This document shows, one piece after another, positions 43,329-52,855 of a stretch of DNA of 64,000 nucleotides (position 1 is its first letter; each line of letters opens with the position of its first letter). The notes under the pieces are model-generated. The model was not told where the DNA came from and ran no database searches. It worked only from the letters and a program-made list of their open reading frames with translations. Made by a program: the position numbers and the translations under genes. The DNA is from Chitinophaga nivalis (GTDB taxonomy: Bacteria > Bacteroidota > Bacteroidia > Chitinophagales > Chitinophagaceae). Location: the NCBI RefSeq assembly GCF_025989125.1, contig NZ_JAPDNR010000001.1, forward strand, positions 1,346,301 through 1,410,300. The letters run 5' to 3'.

Positions 43329-46205
43329 TTAAATTCCCAGTTCCTTTTTGAGGAATCGGGCGGTATGACTGTCTTTGCAGGTGCTCACCTGTTCAGGGGT
43401 ACCGGTACATAAGATGGTACCACCACCGCCACCGCCTTCCGGTCCGAGGTCTGCAATGAAATCGGCCATTTTGATGACATCCAGGTTATGTTCTATCACC
43501 AGTACGGTATTACCGCGGTCTACCAGTTTATTGAGCACATTCATGAGCAGTAATATATCCTGAAAATGCAGCCCGGTGGTAGGTTCATCCAGTATATAGA
43601 TGGTTTTGCCCGTATCTTTTTTGGATAATTCCGTTGCCAGTTTTACCCGTTGCGCTTCCCCACCGGATAAAGTAACGGCAGACTGACCCAAAGTAATATA
43701 TCCGAGGCCAACATCCTGCAGGGTTTTTATCTTGCGGTAGATCCAGGGCACCGGCTGGAAGAATTCCACGGCTTCATCTACTGTCATATCCAATACATCG
43801 GAAATGGATTTTCCTTTATAGCGGATTTCCAGTGTTTCGCGGTTGTACCGGCGGCCATTGCATTTTTCGCAGTGTACATATACATCCGGGAGGAAGTTCA
43901 TTTCAATGACGCGCATGCCGCCGCCTTCACAAACATCACAGCGGCCGGTTTTCACGTTAAAGGAGAAACGGCCTGCATTGTAGCCCCTGATTTTGGCTTC
44001 CGGTACCTGTGCAAAGAGCGTACGGATATCCGTAAAAAAGCCGCAGTAGGTAGCCGGATTACTCCGGGGCGTACGCCCGATCGGCGACTGATCTATTTCA
44101 ATTACCTTATCAATATGTTCCAGGCCTTTGATGCTTTTGTAGGGCATCGGTACCAGTTTGGAATCATAAGCATGTTTGGAGAGAATCGGATACAGGGTTT
44201 CGTTGATCAGGGTAGATTTACCACTGCCGGAAACGCCTGTGATACAAATAAAGGTACCCAGCGGCAGTTTCAGGTTCACATTTTTCAGGTTGTTGCCGGT
44301 AGCGCCTTTCAGCTCCAGGAAGTTACCATTGCCTTTGCGGCGTTGCTCGGGGATGTCCATCGCGCGGGTACCATTGAGGTAACCGGCGGTAGGCGTATCC
44401 AGTTTGAGGATCTGTTTGGGTGTACCCTGTGCAATGATTTGTCCGCCGTGTTTACCTGCACCGGGGCCTACATCTACCAGATGATCGGCATGCAGCATGA
44501 TATCTTTATCATGTTCCACTACAATAACGGTATTGCCCATTTCCCGCAGGTTGCGCAGGGCATCGATCAGCTGCATGTTGTCGCGCTGGTGTAAGCCGAT
44601 GCTGGGTTCATCCAGGATATAGGTGATGCCCATCAGCTGGGAACCGATCTGGGTAGCCAGCCGGATACGTTGTGATTCGCCCCCACTCAGTGAGCGGGTA
44701 GGGCGGTTGAGGGTCAGGTAGCTGAGTCCTACGTTCAGGAGGAATCCCAGGCGTTCCCGTATTTCTTTTAAGATATCTTTGGCGATGGTTTTTTGTTTGT
44801 TTTCCAGGCGGTCTTCAATATTGCTGAACCACACGGCCAGTTTATCCAGGTCCATGTTGCCGAGTTCGGAAATATTTTTTTCATCTACCTTAAAAAACAA
44901 ACTTTCCTTCTTCAGCCGGGCGCCGTTACATTCCGGGCAGGTGCTGAGTTGCATGAATCCTTCTGCCCAGGTACGTACGTGATCGGAAGAGGTATCATTG
45001 AAATAGCGACGTACCATGTTTACCACGCCTTCGTATTCGGTGGCATACTGGCCATTGCTGTTTTCTTCAAATGACATATCCATTTCCAGTTTCCCGTTTT
45101 CGTCGCCGAACAGTAATACGTTCATGGCTTTTTCCGGGATATTGGCAATGGGAGCTGTTAAAGAGAATTTATATTTTTTTGCGAGTTGCTGTACCTGTTT
45201 AAAGGTAAAGGTATCTCTGGCTTCTCCCAGTGGTTTTAATCCGCCATCATTAATAGAGATGTTGTAATCAGGGATTACTTCTTCCATATTGATCTGGTAG
45301 ATAGTGCCGAGCCCTTTACAACGGGGGCAGGCGCCATAGGGGGAGTTAAAGGAAAAGGTGTTGGGACTGGGCTCTTCGTAGGAAAGGCCGGTTTCCTCAC
45401 ACATCAGTTGTTTGCTGTACTGACTTACTTTGCCGGAGTCATGGTCCATTACAAAGAGGAGTCCTTTGCCCATGGTGAGGGCTTTCTGTACGCTTTGGCT
45501 GATACGGGTACGGGCATCTTCCTGTACCTGTATGCGGTCTATCACCAGTTCGATGTCGTGGATTTTGTAGCGATCTACCTGCATTCTTTCTTTGAGGTCG
45601 AGCACTTCACCATCCACCCGCACTTTCAGGTAGCCTTGTTTGCGTACCTGTTCAAACAGTTCCCGGTAGTGACCTTTACGGCCGCGTACGAGGGGAGCGA
45701 GTATAACGAGTTTCTTTTTCTGGTAGTTTTTAAAGAGATGTGTGAGTATCTCTTCTTCCGAAAAGCGCGTCATGCGCTTATTGGTATTGTAGGAATAAGC
45801 CACGCCGGCTCTGGCAAACAGGAGGCGGAGGAAATCATATATTTCCGTGATGGTGCCTACCGTAGAGCGGGGGTTTTTATTGGTAGTTTTTTGTTCTATG
45901 GAAATAACGGGTGAAAGACCGGTGATTTTATCTACATCGGGTCTTTCCATATCCCCGATAAACTGCCGGGCATAGGCGGAAAAGCTTTCCATGTAGCGAC
46001 GTTGTCCTTCAGCATAAATGGTGTCGAAAGCCAGTGATGATTTACCGCTGCCGCTGATACCGGTGATGACTACCAGCTTATTTTTGGGCAACTGCAGATC
46101 CAGGTTTTTCAGGTTATGCTCCCGTGCGCCGAATACGGCTATTTGTTCATCTGCTGTAGCTGGTGCAGCAGCAATTGCGGGTACATTCTCTTTTTTCTTT
46201 GCCAT
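43329..46205 (-). CDS. uvrA: UvrABC excision nuclease subunit A
   Basis: 958-residue DNA damage recognition ATPase of nucleotide excision repair. It has two ABC modules: Walker A GISGSGKSSLAFDT and GVSGSGKSTLINET, signatures LSGGESQRIRLA and LSGGEAQRVKLA, Walker B followed by DEPSIGLHQRD and DEPTTGLHFQD. The zinc modules are present: CPRCKGLGTIY / CPECNGARL in the first half, and CDVCEGGGM with CEKCNGRRY in the second. Length and all motifs are normal for UvrA class I. Confidence 0.97.
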   Translation of the reverse strand: MAKKKENVPAIAAAPATADEQIAVFGAREHNLKNLDLQLPKNKLVVITGISGSGKSSLAFDTIYAEGQRRYMESFSAYARQFIGDMERPDVDKITGLSPVISIEQKTTNKNPRSTVGTITEIYDFLRLLFARAGVAYSYNTNKRMTRFSEEEILTHLFKNYQKKKLVILAPLVRGRKGHYRELFEQVRKQGYLKVRVDGEVLDLKERMQVDRYKIHDIELVIDRIQVQEDARTRISQSVQKALTMGKGLLFVMDHDSGKVSQYSKQLMCEETGLSYEEPSPNTFSFNSPYGACPRCKGLGTIYQINMEEVIPDYNISINDGGLKPLGEARDTFTFKQVQQLAKKYKFSLTAPIANIPEKAMNVLLFGDENGKLEMDMSFEENSNGQYATEYEGVVNMVRRYFNDTSSDHVRTWAEGFMQLSTCPECNGARLKKESLFFKVDEKNISELGNMDLDKLAVWFSNIEDRLENKQKTIAKDILKEIRERLGFLLNVGLSYLTLNRPTRSLSGGESQRIRLATQIGSQLMGITYILDEPSIGLHQRDNMQLIDALRNLREMGNTVIVVEHDKDIMLHADHLVDVGPGAGKHGGQIIAQGTPKQILKLDTPTAGYLNGTRAMDIPEQRRKGNGNFLELKGATGNNLKNVNLKLPLGTFICITGVSGSGKSTLINETLYPILSKHAYDSKLVPMPYKSIKGLEHIDKVIEIDQSPIGRTPRSNPATYCGFFTDIRTLFAQVPEAKIRGYNAGRFSFNVKTGRCDVCEGGGMRVIEMNFLPDVYVHCEKCNGRRYNRETLEIRYKGKSISDVLDMTVDEAVEFFQPVPWIYRKIKTLQDVGLGYITLGQSAVTLSGGEAQRVKLATELSKKDTGKTIYILDEPTTGLHFQDILLLMNVLNKLVDRGNTVLVIEHNLDVIKMADFIADLGPEGGGGGGTILCTGTPEQVSTCKDSHTARFLKKELGI

Positions 46206-46260
46206 AATATTAAACTACTAAGCTACGGGATATTTACGAAAGCATGTAACTTAAAACGGG

Positions 46261-46306
46261 GGAAGCGAAGATAAAAGCGGGGTTATCCGCTTCTGTCTTC
46301 GCTTCC
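46261..46306 (-). terminator. Nested hairpin downstream of fabF
   Basis: GGAAGCGAAGA pairs with TCTTCGCTTCC (46261-46271 with 46296-46306), with an inner AAGCGG/CCGCTT stem (46275-46280 with 46287-46292). It begins 30 bases after the fabF stop on the minus strand. No T-tract. Its arms match the hairpin at 15495-15539 (GGAAGCGAA). Confidence 0.5.
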
Positions 46307-46336
46307 GTGAATATGATGCTGTAAGGGCGTTTGCGC

Positions 46337-47599
46337 CTACGCTTTATATTTTTTAAATACCACAATAGCATTGTGACCGCCGAAACCAAAAGTATTACTC
46401 ATGGCAATATTTACGGTACGTTCCTGTGCTTTGCCCAGGGTGAGGTTCAGGTTAGTTGGGATACCTTCGCCGAGGACACTGGTATTGATGGTAGGAGGAA
46501 TAATATCTTCCTGGGTAGCTTTGATACAGGCTATTGCTTCAATGGCGCCGGCAGCACCGAGGAGGTGTCCGGTCATGGATTTGGTAGCACTGATGTTCAG
46601 CTTTTCTGCATGTTCACCGAAAGCAGATACGATGGCTTTCAGTTCGCTCACATCACCTACTGGTGTAGAGGTAGTGTGGGAGTTGATGTAGTCTACATCG
46701 GTGGTAGTAATACCGGCATCTTCCAACGCCTGTTCCATACCCAGTCTGGCGCCCATACCTTCCGGATGGGTAGCAGTCAGGTGGTAGGCATCACAGGTCA
46801 TGGCACCGCCAATCATTTCACCATAGATGGTAGCACCTCTGGCGATAGCGTGTTCATATTCTTCCAGTACGAGTGCACCAGCACCTTCGCCCATTACAAA
46901 ACCATCCCTTTCGATATCAAACGGACGGGAAGCATGTGTAGCATCTTCGTTGCGGGTAGACAATGCTTTTAATGCATTGAAACCTGCGATACCTGCACGG
47001 GTAACAGGCGCTTCGGAACCACCGGTTACGATAGCGGCAGCTTTACCGAGGCGGATGTAGTTAAAGGCGTCTACCAATGCACTGGTAGAAGAAGCACAGG
47101 CGGAAACCGTACAGAAGTTAATGCCCATGAAACCGTATTTCATGGCGATCTGGCCTGCAGCGATGTCGCAAATCAGTTTCGGAATAAAGAATGGGTTGAA
47201 TTTAGGGACGAAATTAGCCTGCGTAAATTCCACTATCTGTTCCTCGAACGTGAGCATACCTCCGTTACCGGAAGCCCAGATTACACCTATTTTAGTTTTA
47301 TCTATACCTTCTTTGTCGAGACCAGCATCCAGCACTGCTTCCTGCGCAGCGGCCATAGCGTACTGCGTAAAACAATCCATTTTACGGGCTTCTTTCTTTT
47401 CCATGTATTTCTCCACATCAAAACCTTTGACTTCACAGGCGAATTTTGTTTTAAACTCTGTGGTGTCAAATTTTGTGATGGGGCCGGCGCCACTCACACC
47501 TGACTTCAGGTTGTTCCAAAAAGTATTTACATCATTCCCGATAGGTGTTAATGCTCCCAAGCCGGTAATCACAACCCTTTTCAGTGTAACAGTACGCAT
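46337..47599 (-). CDS. fabF: Beta-ketoacyl-ACP synthase II
   Basis: 420-residue condensing enzyme with the complete KAS catalytic set: Cys168 in TVSACASST, His308 in INSHTTSTPVGD and His345 in KSMTGHLLGAAG (Lys340). An active-site Cys rules out a chain-length factor. It elongates acyl-ACP chains. The histidine motif reads SHTTSTP in place of the more common AHGTSTP, and the insert around 114-145 is longer than in E. coli FabF, so a specialised KAS (for example in aryl polyene or branched lipid synthesis) remains possible. Upstream neighbour on the same strand is a fatty acid desaturase. Confidence 0.88.
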   Translation of the reverse strand: MRTVTLKRVVITGLGALTPIGNDVNTFWNNLKSGVSGAGPITKFDTTEFKTKFACEVKGFDVEKYMEKKEARKMDCFTQYAMAAAQEAVLDAGLDKEGIDKTKIGVIWASGNGGMLTFEEQIVEFTQANFVPKFNPFFIPKLICDIAAGQIAMKYGFMGINFCTVSACASSTSALVDAFNYIRLGKAAAIVTGGSEAPVTRAGIAGFNALKALSTRNEDATHASRPFDIERDGFVMGEGAGALVLEEYEHAIARGATIYGEMIGGAMTCDAYHLTATHPEGMGARLGMEQALEDAGITTTDVDYINSHTTSTPVGDVSELKAIVSAFGEHAEKLNISATKSMTGHLLGAAGAIEAIACIKATQEDIIPPTINTSVLGEGIPTNLNLTLGKAQERTVNIAMSNTFGFGGHNAIVVFKKYKA

Positions 47600-47630
47600 A
47601 TTTTTTACTTTAATAAAAAAAGTTAGAGCG

Positions 47631-47638
47631 CAAATTTA
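47631..47638 (-). promoter_or_regulatory. -7 promoter element of fabF
   Basis: Minus-strand TAAATTTG, a perfect TAnnTTTG, 32 bases before the ATG at 47599. Confidence 0.5.
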
Positions 47639-47710
47639 GTTACTTATTGTTATGAATAAGCATATTCATTAAGATAATATAATATAACTTTCTTTGAGAT
47701 GGTCTGAAAT

Positions 47711-47744
47711 GCAATATGGACGCGGTTTAGAGCGTCCATATTGC
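47711..47744 (-). terminator. Hairpin between the desaturase gene and fabF
   Basis: Perfect 13-bp stem GCAATATGGACGC/GCGTCCATATTGC (47711-47723 with 47732-47744), loop of eight. It lies 47 bases after the desaturase stop on the minus strand. No T-tract. Confidence 0.55.
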
Positions 47745-47790
47745 GGTATAAATGGTATTGAAGTGTTATATAAAAAGGTGTAAATAGGTG

Positions 47791-48861
47791 TCAGGCAGCT
47801 GCCACAGTGGGCATCGGGATGGTGACAATGCGACGGGTTCTTTGTTGCAGGAAGCTCATAATTTCGGCATCCGTTTCGAACCGGTCGCCAATATTTACAA
47901 AGTGTTTTGCCAGCAGGTCATAACGTTTACCCATTAAATAGAACCATACATGCAGAAAATGGATGCCGTCAAAAACGATGGCATCATTACTAATATATTC
48001 ATCCAGTGTTTTTTTGAAATAAACAGGATGTTCTGTCCAGTGCATACTGGGTTTTACGTGGTGGCTGATATGATAACCATCATTCCAGCACTTGTGGTTG
48101 TATTTGGTATTGATACAGGTAATGCTGTTTTTATAGGAGTTCTCCGGTTCTACCGCACAAACAAAGGCATGTTGTGCCCAGTTGCCCACCATCATAATAA
48201 CACGGGAGATAATAAAAGGCAATATAAATACCGCGAAGGTAGCCGGGAAGTTAATAAAAGAGAGTCCCACACAGGCGCCCAGGAAAATCAGTTCTCCCCT
48301 GACGAGACGCATACATAACCGGTTCCGTTTTTTCCGGAGGAAATAACAGGCGGTGTCATACACCCCCGATGCAATAAAGCTCCCCAGGTAATGCAGGAAC
48401 CCGGAAAAAGAGTCGCGCTGATACATCATGGTGGAGCTGTCATCTTCCGGCATATTATTTTCCGGATGGTGCATCCCGATATGATGGGAGTAATAACCTT
48501 CGGGTGTCTGACCAAACAAAGGGCCTATGGCCCAGGGCAGGTAATGATTCCAGAACTGGTATTTTTTTTCGAAGAATACGCGGTGGCTGGTACAATGTAA
48601 CATCAAACCGAATGGTCCTTTAAAAACAAGGTTGTTAAAAAAGTGATAGGCAATAGCAGCTGCCCACCACAGCCAGTTGTTCAGACCTGGTATATATAAT
48701 ATTATCGCCAGCGGCCACAGCGTGAAGGTAATCTTCAGCGTAAGATGCAAAAACGGCAGGTCGCGTTCATCCCGGATGAGTGTTAATAGAAAACGGTCAA
48801 ACGACGACAATTTCTCCGGTTTTTGATAAACCGGGTCTGTAAGCTGGGAAAGATACTTCAT
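47791..48861 (-). CDS. Membrane fatty acid desaturase/hydroxylase family protein
   Basis: 356 residues with about four membrane segments and the three histidine clusters of the di-iron membrane desaturase superfamily: HCTSHRVFF, HIGMHHPENN and HISHHVKPSMHWTEHP. It would act on acyl or related lipid chains in the cytoplasmic membrane; regiospecificity cannot be read. It precedes fabF on the same strand, separated by a hairpin and a promoter, so the genes are related by theme but probably transcribed separately. The intergenic region to the divergent lacI-type gene (48862-49116) has no perfect -7 element. Confidence 0.85.
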   Translation of the reverse strand: MKYLSQLTDPVYQKPEKLSSFDRFLLTLIRDERDLPFLHLTLKITFTLWPLAIILYIPGLNNWLWWAAAIAYHFFNNLVFKGPFGLMLHCTSHRVFFEKKYQFWNHYLPWAIGPLFGQTPEGYYSHHIGMHHPENNMPEDDSSTMMYQRDSFSGFLHYLGSFIASGVYDTACYFLRKKRNRLCMRLVRGELIFLGACVGLSFINFPATFAVFILPFIISRVIMMVGNWAQHAFVCAVEPENSYKNSITCINTKYNHKCWNDGYHISHHVKPSMHWTEHPVYFKKTLDEYISNDAIVFDGIHFLHVWFYLMGKRYDLLAKHFVNIGDRFETDAEIMSFLQQRTRRIVTIPMPTVAAA

Positions 48862-49116
48862 GAAATTCAGTTGTGTGTGTTTACGGAACTGCTGCTGTTT
48901 GGCATAGTGGACCGCTTATTAGCATTAACGTGCATTACTGCATATTATTATTGTACTACAGGTAACCCCCAGTAAGATAAACCATTTTATTAGTTGTTGG
49001 CATGATTTAACGGTTATTTTGTAATTTTCGCAACCATCCGGCTGGAAGGTATTCCGGGGAATTTGTCTTGTCAGGAACAAATCAGCAAAAGATACGCACC
49101 AAACCAATCAAAATTA

Positions 49117-50133
49117 ATGAAGAGACTAACACTCAAAGATGTTGCAAGAATGGCCGGTGTGGCTCCTTCCACCGTTTCGTTTGTACTCAATGGCAAAGGC
49201 AAACAAATGCGTATACGGGATGAGGTAGCCAGTAAAATCATGGAGGTGGTGGAGAAATCCGGTTATGAACCACACCGCATGGCAGTGAACCTGCGCACCG
49301 GACAATCCAAAACATTGGGCCTCATTGTAGAAAGTATTTCCGGCAGCTTTTTCGCCAGCCTGGCAAAAACCATCGAAACGGAAGCAGAACGCAAAGGATA
49401 CAATGTGGTGTACTGCAGCACAGAAAATAATGCACAGAAAGGTGGAGACCTGATACGGATGCTGGGCCGGCAAATGGTGGATGGATACCTCATTACGCCT
49501 GCGCCGGGAATGGAAAAGGAAATCCAGCAACTGGTACAACATCATAAACCGGTGGTATTGATGGATAGTTATTTTCCTTCCATTAAAACACCCTATGTGC
49601 TGATCGATAATTTTGACGGGGTACAGCAAGGGATGAAACACCTGATCAGTAAAGGCATTACCAAGATCGCCTTTGTAACGGTAGATGTGAAGCTGATACA
49701 ACTCGACGAAAGAATGCGCGGATATGTAACTGCCCTGAAAGATCATGATATTCCTCTCCGCAAAAAATTTGTTTTCCGCCTTAATTATCACAAACCCCGC
49801 GAAGAATCCCTGAAAGAACTGCAATTATTTATAGAAGAGAATCCTGAAATAGATGCGATTTTCTTTGCGACCAACTACCTCGGTATCCTGGGGCTGGAAG
49901 CGATTGCCAACCTGGGTATCCGGATGCCGGCAGACCTTTCTGTGATCTGTTTTGATGACCATGATATTTTCCGGTTATACCCACCAGGTATCTCTGTGAT
50001 AGAACAACCGATAGAAGGCATTGCCCGTACTGCCATCGACCTGCTGATGCACCAGCTGGACAAAAATCAGCCGCCTGCCCGGCAATGCGCTGTGGAACTG
50101 CCCGGAAGGTTCATCGTAAGAGGATCTGCCTGA
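49117..50133 (+). CDS. LacI family transcriptional regulator
   Basis: 338 residues from ATG 49117, where the DNA-binding head begins directly (MKRLTLKDVARMAGVAPST, then VSFVLNGKG); a longer frame from 49063 adds 18 residues not seen in the family and is not used. The remainder is a periplasmic-binding-protein-like effector domain (LGLIVESISGSFFASLAKTI; DLSVICFDDHDIFRLYPPGI). It lies upstream of two GH92 mannosidase genes in the same direction and most likely controls them in response to a sugar. A candidate operator with central CG is at 50274-50283. Confidence 0.93.
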   Translation: MKRLTLKDVARMAGVAPSTVSFVLNGKGKQMRIRDEVASKIMEVVEKSGYEPHRMAVNLRTGQSKTLGLIVESISGSFFASLAKTIETEAERKGYNVVYCSTENNAQKGGDLIRMLGRQMVDGYLITPAPGMEKEIQQLVQHHKPVVLMDSYFPSIKTPYVLIDNFDGVQQGMKHLISKGITKIAFVTVDVKLIQLDERMRGYVTALKDHDIPLRKKFVFRLNYHKPREESLKELQLFIEENPEIDAIFFATNYLGILGLEAIANLGIRMPADLSVICFDDHDIFRLYPPGISVIEQPIEGIARTAIDLLMHQLDKNQPPARQCAVELPGRFIVRGSA

Positions 50134-50232
50134 TCCCGGCCGGTACCTCCCTCCCGAATTTTAAAAAAACAGGTCAATACTTGCAAATGATGAGAAAATA
50201 GTTATACTTTTAGAATCAGCTATGGAAATAGT

Positions 50233-50260
50233 AAAAAAGGATTCGTAGAATCTTTTTTTT
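50233..50260 (+). terminator. Hairpin terminator after the lacI-type gene
   Basis: AAAAAAGGATTC pairs with GAATCTTTTTTT (one G-T wobble), loop GTA, with T/A tracts inside the stem. Likely bidirectional. Confidence 0.7.
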
Positions 50261-50273
50261 CGATACCAATGCT

Positions 50274-50283
50274 AAATCGATTT
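50274..50283 (+). promoter_or_regulatory. Candidate LacI-type operator
   Basis: AAATCGATTT is a perfect 10-bp palindrome with the central CG typical of LacI-family operators. It lies between the regulator gene and the first GH92 gene, 103 bases before the latter's ATG. Confidence 0.35.
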
Positions 50284-50315
50284 TGTTAAGTTCTGAAAAT
50301 TCCACGTTTTGGTAG

Positions 50316-50343
50316 CCCGGGGCAATACTGTCCCGGGATTTTT
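50316..50343 (+). terminator. Terminator or attenuator in front of the first GH92 gene
   Basis: CCCGGGGCA pairs with TGTCCCGGG (one G-T wobble; 50316-50324 with 50329-50337), loop ATAC, followed by ATTTTT. It lies only 42 bases before the GH92 ATG and downstream of the candidate operator, so it would act as an attenuator if transcription starts upstream of it. Confidence 0.6.
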
Positions 50344-50385
50344 AACTGGAATGAGACAGGTTTATTATTTGTTTAATTATACATC

Positions 50386-52677
50386 ATGAAGAAAATTGGA
50401 TTGCTGGCAGCAGCCTTATTTTATTTACATGGCGCACAAAGCCAGACAGTTAATAAAGTAACTGATCCGGTAGAATGGGTAAATACCCTGATGGGCACCG
50501 ACTCGAAAGTGAGCCTGTCTAACGGAAACACCTATCCTGCTATTGCACTGCCCTGGGGAATGAATGCGTGGATGCCGCAAACCAATGTAATGGGCGATGG
50601 CTGGGCCTATCAATATACGGCAGATAAAATCAGGGGCTTCAAACAAACCCACCAGCCTTCTCCGTGGATAAATGATTACGGACAGTTTGCCATCATGCCG
50701 GTAACCAGCGTAACAAAATTTGACCAACACCAGCGCGCCAGCTGGTTTTCTCATAAATCAGAAGTAGCTAAACCCTACTACTACAGCGTATACCTGGCAG
50801 ATGCCAACGTAACTACGGAAATCACCCCTACTGAAAGAGCGGCGCAGTTGCGCTTTACCTACCCGGCTACGGATAGCGCCTTCCTCGTCGTAGATGCTTT
50901 TGATAACGGCTCCTATATTAAAATACTGCCGGAACAAAAGAAGATCATCGGCTATACTACCAAAAACAGTGGCGGCGTACCGGCGAATTTCAAAAACTAC
51001 TTTGTCATCACTTTTGATAAACCATTCACGGTTGCCCATACCTGGCACGACTCCGTACTGGCCAAAGGGCAGCTGGAACAACAGGCGGGTCATGCCGGCG
51101 CTATCGTAGGTTTTAAAACGGCCAAAGGTGAAAAAATAAATGTAACCACCGCGTCTTCCTTTATCAGCTTTGAGCAGGCGGAACTGAACCTGCAGCAGGA
51201 AATAGGCAGGGATGCCTTTGACGAGACCTGCAAAAAAGCGAAAGCCGCCTGGAATAAAGAACTGGGCCGCTTATCCGTGGAAGGTGGCAGCGTAGAACAG
51301 GTAACTACCTTCTACTCTTCCCTGTACCGCGTGATGCTGTTTCCCCGGAAATTCTATGAGCTGAATGCGAAACAGGAAGTAGTACACTACAGTCCCTACA
51401 ACGGACAGGTACTGCCCGGCTATATGTTTACCGACAATGGTTTCTGGGATACCTTCCGTGCTGTACATCCTTTCTTTACCCTGATGTACCCTACCCTGAG
51501 TGCACATATCATGGAAGGCCTGGCCAATACCTATAAAGAAAGTGGCTGGTTGCCGGAATGGGCCAGTCCTGGTCACCGCGACTGCATGATCGGTTCCAAC
51601 TCCGCTTCCCTGATTGCAGATGCATACCTGAAAGGAATCCGTGGATATGATATCAATACCCTGTATGAAGCTATTTTGAAAAATACAGAAAACGAAGGTC
51701 CATTGGGCTCTGTAGGCCGCTTAGGCGTTAAATACTACAACAGCCTGGGTTATGTACCCTATGATGTAAACGTGAATGAAAATGCCGCCCGTACCCTGGA
51801 ATATGCTTACGATGATTTCACCGTCTATCAGCTGGCAAAGGCCCTGAACAGACCTAAAGCAGAAATCAGCCGTTTTGAACAACGTGCGCAGAACTACCGT
51901 CATCTCTTTGATCCGGAAACAAAACTGATGCGGGGCAAAAACAAAGACGGTAAATTCCAGACGCCTTTTAATCCTTTTAAATGGGGAGATGCCTTTACAG
52001 AAGGTAACAGCTGGCATTACACCTGGTCTGTATTCCATGACATACAAGGATTATCCAACCTGATGGGAGGCAAACAAATGTTTACCCGCATGCTGGATTC
52101 TGTATTCAACATGCCGCCGGTATTTGATGCCAGTTACTACGGTACTGTGATTCATGAAATACGGGAGATGCAGATCATGAACATGGGACAATATGCACAT
52201 GGTAATCAGCCTATCCAGCACATGATCTATTTATATAACTATGCCGGCCAGCCCTGGAAAACCCAATACTGGGTACGTCAGGTAATGGATCGTTTGTATA
52301 AGGCTACACCTGATGGTTACTGCGGTGACGAAGACAATGGCCAGACCTCTGCCTGGTACGTGTTTTCTGCCATGGGCTTCTATCCGGTATGCCCCGGCAC
52401 CAATCAGTATGTGATGGGAGCGCCGCTGTTTTCCAAACTGACCATGACACTGGAAGACGGTAAAAAAATGGTGATTGCAGCGCCTGGCAACAGCGACAAG
52501 AACCTGTATGTACAACAAACTACTTTAAACGGCAAGGACTATACGAAAAACTGGATCAGCCACCAGGATCTGCAACAGGGCGGTAACCTGATATTCCGCA
52601 TGGGAGCAACACCTGAGCAGACAAAAGGTACACAGCCTGCGGCTTATCCTTATTCGTATTCTCCGGCAGCAAAATAA
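50386..52677 (+). CDS. GH92 family glycosidase (alpha-mannosidase type), copy 1
   Basis: 763 residues with a signal peptide (to about residue 19, GAQSQ), so exported. Fold: N-terminal beta-sandwich (start WVNTLMGTDSKVSLSNGNTY, ALPWGMNAWMPQ) and an (alpha/alpha)6 catalytic domain with TFRAVHPFFTLMYP, FTEGNSWHYTW and the C-terminal signature GDEDNGQTSAWYVFSAMGFY, which contains the acidic residues of the active site. GH92 enzymes are Ca2+-dependent exo-alpha-mannosidases. At the site where typical members read GNEPSHH this copy has GNQPIQHM, suggesting different subsite recognition from copy 2. Confidence 0.93.
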   Translation: MKKIGLLAAALFYLHGAQSQTVNKVTDPVEWVNTLMGTDSKVSLSNGNTYPAIALPWGMNAWMPQTNVMGDGWAYQYTADKIRGFKQTHQPSPWINDYGQFAIMPVTSVTKFDQHQRASWFSHKSEVAKPYYYSVYLADANVTTEITPTERAAQLRFTYPATDSAFLVVDAFDNGSYIKILPEQKKIIGYTTKNSGGVPANFKNYFVITFDKPFTVAHTWHDSVLAKGQLEQQAGHAGAIVGFKTAKGEKINVTTASSFISFEQAELNLQQEIGRDAFDETCKKAKAAWNKELGRLSVEGGSVEQVTTFYSSLYRVMLFPRKFYELNAKQEVVHYSPYNGQVLPGYMFTDNGFWDTFRAVHPFFTLMYPTLSAHIMEGLANTYKESGWLPEWASPGHRDCMIGSNSASLIADAYLKGIRGYDINTLYEAILKNTENEGPLGSVGRLGVKYYNSLGYVPYDVNVNENAARTLEYAYDDFTVYQLAKALNRPKAEISRFEQRAQNYRHLFDPETKLMRGKNKDGKFQTPFNPFKWGDAFTEGNSWHYTWSVFHDIQGLSNLMGGKQMFTRMLDSVFNMPPVFDASYYGTVIHEIREMQIMNMGQYAHGNQPIQHMIYLYNYAGQPWKTQYWVRQVMDRLYKATPDGYCGDEDNGQTSAWYVFSAMGFYPVCPGTNQYVMGAPLFSKLTMTLEDGKKMVIAAPGNSDKNLYVQQTTLNGKDYTKNWISHQDLQQGGNLIFRMGATPEQTKGTQPAAYPYSYSPAAK

Positions 52678-52778
52678 TTTTTTGATCTTTTAAACGATTT
52701 CATTGTTCACTATGATCAATTCATCCCGACTCTTCGGGGTGTATCAATTCATTTGAAAACAAGTGTTGTTGATAACAT

Positions 52779-52855
52779 AAAGGATTTACAGGATGGGTGG
52801 GGGCATATTATAACAAATATCTAAAGGCAACCCCCATCAGTTCTGTAAATCCTTT
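52779..52855 (+). promoter_or_regulatory. Long structured leader in front of the second GH92 gene
   Basis: AAAGGATTTACAG (52779-52791) pairs perfectly with CTGTAAATCCTTT (52843-52855), and the stem continues as GATGGG/CCCATC (52792-52797 with 52833-52838) after a 4-base bulge; an alternative TGGGGG/CCCCCA pairing (52798-52803 with 52831-52836) competes. It is 32 bases before the ATG. Upstream, ATCAATTCAT is repeated at 52715 and 52743 around a small CCCGA/TCGGG hairpin. Confidence 0.55.

Noticed and set aside
48922..48945. GCATTA repeated at 10-bp spacing upstream of the desaturase and lacI-type genes
   Set aside because: Only two exact copies, period 10 and not 11, no -7 element at a fixed distance; too weak to call an operator.
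49063..49116. Longer start of the LacI-type regulator
   Set aside because: The added 18 residues precede the canonical start of the LacI helix-turn-helix and are not typical of the family.
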